DNA from: Ptychodera flava | Taxonomy: Eukaryota; Hemichordata; Enteropneusta; Ptychoderidae | Reading direction: 5' to 3' | Length of the DNA stretch: 64,000 bases | Assembly (NCBI RefSeq): GCF_041260155.1 | Contig: NC_091936.1 | Span: 36,975,866 to 37,039,865, forward strand | Part shown: positions 62,001 to 64,000 of the stretch, one piece after another | Numbering within the stretch: the stretch's first letter is position 1 | Layout: every line of letters begins with the position of its first letter | Translations under genes and position numbers: made by a program | The notes under the pieces: model-generated | What the model was told of the DNA's origin: nothing | The model's input: only the letters and a program-made list of their open reading frames with translations | Database searches by the model: none

Positions 62001-63637
62001 AACAAGGAGAACATTTATATTCATGCCTACAAATGCCTACAGGTCTCATTCGCATTAAATGTTCAGCTCATATGTAATAAAGGTTTCTATGTACTGCCTA
62101 GATACCGTTGTAGTAACTAGTCATTCAGGATGTCTGCATCTTCCCGGGTACAGAAAGATATTTTTTCTTGAAATTTCAAACAAGAGAACGATCAAACACA
62201 TTAAAATATTTTAATGCATTTGATCGTTCTCTTATTTGATTGGCTGTTTTAATTTCTTGTATTTCCACGTTTCTTCTGCCAGTTTTAGTACTGACAAAGG
62301 GTTGCACCCGAAACGTCTGTGTGTTTTTAGTCTCTTTGATTTGCAATTGTTCTATTTCTCGCTGGTCGTTCAGTATTTTACTGTTTTAACTTGTTGCAGT
62401 TTTTATCGCCTGCCTTTAAACAAGTATCGTACTGTATGGCTGACGATTAGTTGTTCTACATTATTTTCCGGTTTGTTAACGAATGCCAGAAAAATTGTGA
62501 GACACGACATTGCTGTTTTTCGACTTACCGACATGTTGATAACTTTTATGAACTTGGCAGCAGCCCAGCATCCGAGATGGGCGGGAGCCTTACTATAACA
62601 GAATGGAAACATTTCCCTCCATTGTGCTTGCCTGGGACCCTATACTGCACATAAACTGGCGTAAACCAGTCAGGTATCTCAGAGTGGGATCTTCCCTCTC
62701 CTGGCTTAGAATGGCAACTTACAAAACCATTAAATTACCTATCATATTTTCAAAATCCCACCTAGCATTATGTGCCCTCCTTATCTGAAAAAAGTTCACA
62801 CTCGTCTCACCTGTTGTAGCATTCTCTCCAATTTCAGCAGGTAAGCTCTGTGCCATGTGAAAAACGCCGGTCCTTCATGTGAAAAATCAGCAAATGTTCG
62901 GTTTCGGTCGTTTTCGTTTGGAAAATTGAGCAGATTTGGTCTCCCTATGTAGTAATGGTACCAGGCAAATTCTTCATATACGCTGATTTCATTGAACTGA
63001 GGATTTCTTCCATCATCCATATCTCGGTAGAGCGCTGTCGGTATCATGTAATCACTTACTGTATCTTTGGCCAGCTGTACGTACAGTTTAAATTTGTCAG
63101 CGTCTTTTTTGTCCATCTGTAAAATGTCACGTCGGATTCTCAACTTTTCTTCGTCGCAGTTTGGTCCAGCCCATCCGAATTTGCAGCTGCCACAGTCAAT
63201 TCCTGCGAAGTTTCCTAAAGAGAGCAGACATGATAGATTGGTTGAAGGAAGGTAAAGTTCTCGATCGCCCAGCGAAATAATGAGAAGCTTAAGAGTTTTA
63301 CAAATTTTAAAAAGTTGAAAAGTTTTAAACGTTTATGTAACGTACCGTAACAATGACAAGTACGATTGAAGAACGTTGTCGGCCACTGAAAACGCTCCGT
63401 ATCGCCGTTAAAGTAATCGATGCCATCCATCACTTGTACTTGCAAATCTTTGCAAAGACCACGGTCAGGTCCGCCGCACCGCTCTGCCGTCCCGTTTATA
63501 CTGGGACAACACTCTTTGGAAGACAGGATCTCGCTCGAGAGACATGCCTTAGGAAAAAATGCGTCGTGTCTGTGAAACAGTGAGTAAATGACACACCATA
63601 AGAAGGTGAGACGGTAGCTTGACGCTCCTTCAATCAT
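42398..63637 (-). CDS. Tyrosinase B, 7 exons, two single-base disruptions
   Basis: Exons in transcription order: 63637-63346, 63214-62811, 49568-49176, 48706-48523, 47472-47316, 44804-44721, 42576-42398. Order, splice sites and intron phases match tyrosinase A. It has a signal peptide ([14 protein letters not shown]), CCPS and [14 protein letters not shown]-like cysteines, CuA H184 (WYHYY), H210 (FSHEGP) and H219 (TWHRAY), and CuB LHNHVH and FFLHHAN. Exon 7 encodes a helix rich in Ile, then [11 protein letters not shown] and a tail ending TIWPRFWR, unlike A. Exon 3 is 393 bases against 394 in A: one base is missing near 49372-49378, shifting the frame to a stop before CuB. Exon 5 is 157 against 158: the first base after the acceptor is missing. 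An upstream acceptor at 47537 would restore frame by adding 19 codons. Otherwise the reading frame is well conserved, so this is a recent pseudogene or carries assembly errors. Intron 2 spans 13.2 kb of mostly transposon sequence. Confidence 0.85.
42650..42735 (-). mobile_element. tRNA-derived SINE head
   Basis: The minus strand starts GGGGATTTAGTCGAGCGGTT with an A-box-like TAGTCGAGCGG, and about 50 bases later carries the B-box GGGTTCGAACCC. The spacing suits RNA polymerase III internal promoters. The ends do not form an acceptor stem, so it is not a working tRNA. It lies in tyrosinase B intron 6. Confidence 0.6.
42887..43010. mobile_element. Fragment of the GGGACTGGAC transposon family
   Basis: AAATTACAGGGGGAGGCCGG, GGGTGGGTCGCTACTTTTTG and GGGGAGGATCA parallel the left end of the element at 44896-45010. 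A further scrap with GGGGAGGGTCACTTATT lies near 43950. Terminal bases are lost. Confidence 0.5.
43080..43480. repeat. Degenerate tandem repeat, ~170-180 bp units
   Basis: ATAGACGTTTGATAATTGAT (about 43130) recurs as ATAGACGTCTGATAATTGAT (about 43265) and more weakly at 43437, with related ATATAAAA-CGTGATATCT lead-ins. Units are strongly diverged. Confidence 0.45.
44896..47158. mobile_element. Inverted-repeat DNA transposon (2263 bp) carrying a satellite array
   Basis: The left end GGGACTGGACACAAATTACA and right end TGTAATTTATGTCCAGTCCC are terminal inverted repeats, flanked by TTA on both sides (44893-44895 and 47159-47161). A 3-bp TTA duplication is typical of PIF/Harbinger-type elements. 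There is no transposase frame; most of the interior is a 180-bp tandem array. It lies in intron 5 of tyrosinase B. Confidence 0.75.
45477..46800. repeat. 180-bp satellite array, about 7.3 units
   Basis: Units start with ATAGTTTCATCATAGGCTGC and contain AACCACTCTAGTCTAATCAT and TGCACAGATTTACCTAGTTT. They begin near 45478, 45659, 45840, 46020, 46201, 46381, 46562 and 46742 (partial). The first unit is the most diverged; the internal ones are nearly identical. There are no variable spacers, so this is not CRISPR-like. Confidence 0.95.
50425..50790. repeat. Counterpart of 35385-35860 within tyrosinase B intron 2
   Basis: See the entry at 35385 for shared blocks. The rest of the intron between 49569 and 51140 shows nothing else I can name. 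Confidence 0.5.
51150..51470. repeat. Degenerate GAATTCAGAATAGAATGT minisatellite
   Basis: Roughly ten units of about 28-32 bases built on AAATGGAATTCAGAATAGAA followed by TGTGGAGTTG or a similar string. It yields an artefactual minus-strand frame rich in Asn, Ser and Ile. Confidence 0.85.
51500..52025 (+). other. Degraded coding-like stretch, origin unknown
   Basis: Fragments with charged, coiled-coil-like composition appear on the plus strand (for example [20 protein letters not shown] at about 51869-51928). It sits immediately before an ATT microsatellite and the first minus-strand copy of the large element. It may be a fossil of an old retroelement polyprotein or of a host exon; I cannot tell, and it looks broken. 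Confidence 0.25.
53460..53793. mobile_element. TAGCCCTGCGTACG MITE in element copy 2
   Basis: Same MITE as 33603-33917, at the same place within the host element, so it moved before the large element was copied. Confidence 0.6.
54571..55230. repeat. Three ~225-bp tandem units in element copy 2
   Basis: Each unit contains GTGACCT-TGACCTTTGACC, CACAACTCAGTAACCACAAG, ACACCTTATGAC-CCACATAT and CTGATTTTTGGTATATAG. Copy 1 on the plus strand retains about one and a quarter units. Confidence 0.85.
56974..57289. mobile_element. TAGCCCTGCGTACG MITE in element copy 3
   Basis: Inverted ends CTAGCCCTGCGTACGATGCT and its complement, flanked by GGTCAAC/GGGTCAAC. Same insertion as in copies 1 and 2. Confidence 0.6.
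58012..58680. repeat. Three ~225-bp tandem units in element copy 3
   Basis: Same unit as at 54571-55230, with the repeated CTCAGTAACCACAAGTGCTA core at three regularly spaced places. Confidence 0.85.
58995..60240 (-). mobile_element. 5'-truncated LINE (CR1/Jockey-type reverse transcriptase)
   Basis: The minus strand encodes reverse-transcriptase blocks in order: [65 protein letters not shown] (the YADD-box equivalent), KKYLG, then a C-terminal part with [20 protein letters not shown]. Three frames are used (60196-59771, 59795-59538, 59430-59107), so there are at least two frameshifts, and a stop follows KKYLG. The 3' end reads GAAATAAAGACATAATAATA with a (AAT)n tail (58995-59038). The endonuclease and 5' half are missing. 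It lies in intron 2 of tyrosinase B. Confidence 0.9.
60241..62810. other. Tyrosinase B intron 2, nothing recognised
   Basis: Unsupported short frames only, for example plus-strand 61660-61929. A small hairpin sits at 62182-62233. Confidence 0.4.
62182..62233. repeat. Hairpin with ~25-base arms
   Basis: AAGAGAACGATCAAA (62182-62196) pairs with TTTGATCGTTCTCTT (62219-62233), and pairing continues inward through CATTAAAA/TTTTAATG with two mismatches. Probably a tiny foldback element. Confidence 0.7.
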
Positions 63638-63767
63638 GACTTTTGCTGCTCGAAATACCTGTAGCTGACGGTACAAATGATCAAGTGCATCTGCATAGAT
63701 TTGGCATTTGTTAAGTCTTTATAGCATTCAGATAGTTCCACAATTTGCATCTCATTCGAATCAAATT

Positions 63768-63805
63768 AAATTATAGGGTGGTGTATTTTTCGTGATAGGT
63801 CGCCA
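63768..63805 (-). promoter_or_regulatory. Promoter-proximal block of tyrosinase B
   Basis: Counterpart of 16420-16463 upstream of tyrosinase A. The minus strand reads GCGACCTATCACGAAAAATA then CACCACCCTATAATTT, about 130-170 bases before the start codon. CTATAATTT could act as a TATA-like element. Confidence 0.4.
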
Positions 63806-64000
63806 AGTTTATCAATCATGCAAGACGCCTTCGTAAACTTTTGAATCAATCCAAAATAATACCTTGATATACCTGACAGGTCGACTAAAAGGCGTGCCTT
63901 TAGATAGAAACATTTAAGCTGAGGGGCGGTTACACATTTGTCACCCTTACTAGTTCTGCCTACTTGCACACAATCGAGGAAAGTATTACTTGAGTAATAG

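Overview
This is an AT-rich eukaryotic window with introns, canonical GT-AG splice sites, microsatellites and many transposon relics. No prokaryotic operon structure is present. The only large host genes are two vertebrate-type tyrosinases: signal peptide, EGF-like cysteine region, CuA and CuB histidine sites, and a C-terminal membrane anchor. With the mix of foldback elements, a CR1/Jockey-type LINE, a Crypton relic and a tRNA-derived SINE, this suggests an invertebrate deuterostome such as an acorn worm or lancelet. The exact species is an inference I cannot settle from the sequence.

Layout. 1-4.4 kb: intergenic, with a 704-bp inverted-repeat element and a near-perfect 334-bp palindromic element. 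4.48-4.72 kb (minus): a short cysteine-rich membrane protein gene. 8.46-10.74 kb: 3' flank of tyrosinase A, present again at 23.4-26.3 kb. 10.71-16.30 kb (minus): tyrosinase A, seven coding exons, intact, 551 residues. 16.3-42.4 kb: repeat-dense spacer. It holds an orphan tyrosinase-like terminal exon (23.1 kb), a U2 snRNA-like retrocopy (23.7 kb), a second internal duplication (19.6-21.8 against 26.4-29.9 kb), a 3.9-kb unclassified element with a nested DNA transposon (31.5-35.4 kb), a 65-bp-arm perfect palindrome (36.0 kb), a Crypton-type recombinase relic (36.8-37.5 kb) and a 511-bp tandem duplication (39.1-40.0 kb). 42.4-63.6 kb (minus): tyrosinase B, with the same seven-exon plan and the same intron phases. 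Its introns carry a 2.26-kb inverted-repeat transposon filled with a 180-bp satellite, two tandem copies of the 3.4-kb unclassified element, and a 5'-truncated LINE.

The two tyrosinases are head-to-tail tandem duplicates sharing exon structure, a promoter-proximal sequence block and a related 3' UTR. A looks functional. B keeps all copper-ligand histidines but lacks one base inside exon 3 and one base at the start of exon 5 relative to A, so it is either a young pseudogene or affected by assembly indels. The two encode quite different cytoplasmic tails. No wholly new multi-gene system is evident. The most interesting items are the decaying or diverging tyrosinase cluster, the satellite inside a transposon, and the Crypton relic flanked by hairpins with a shared core.
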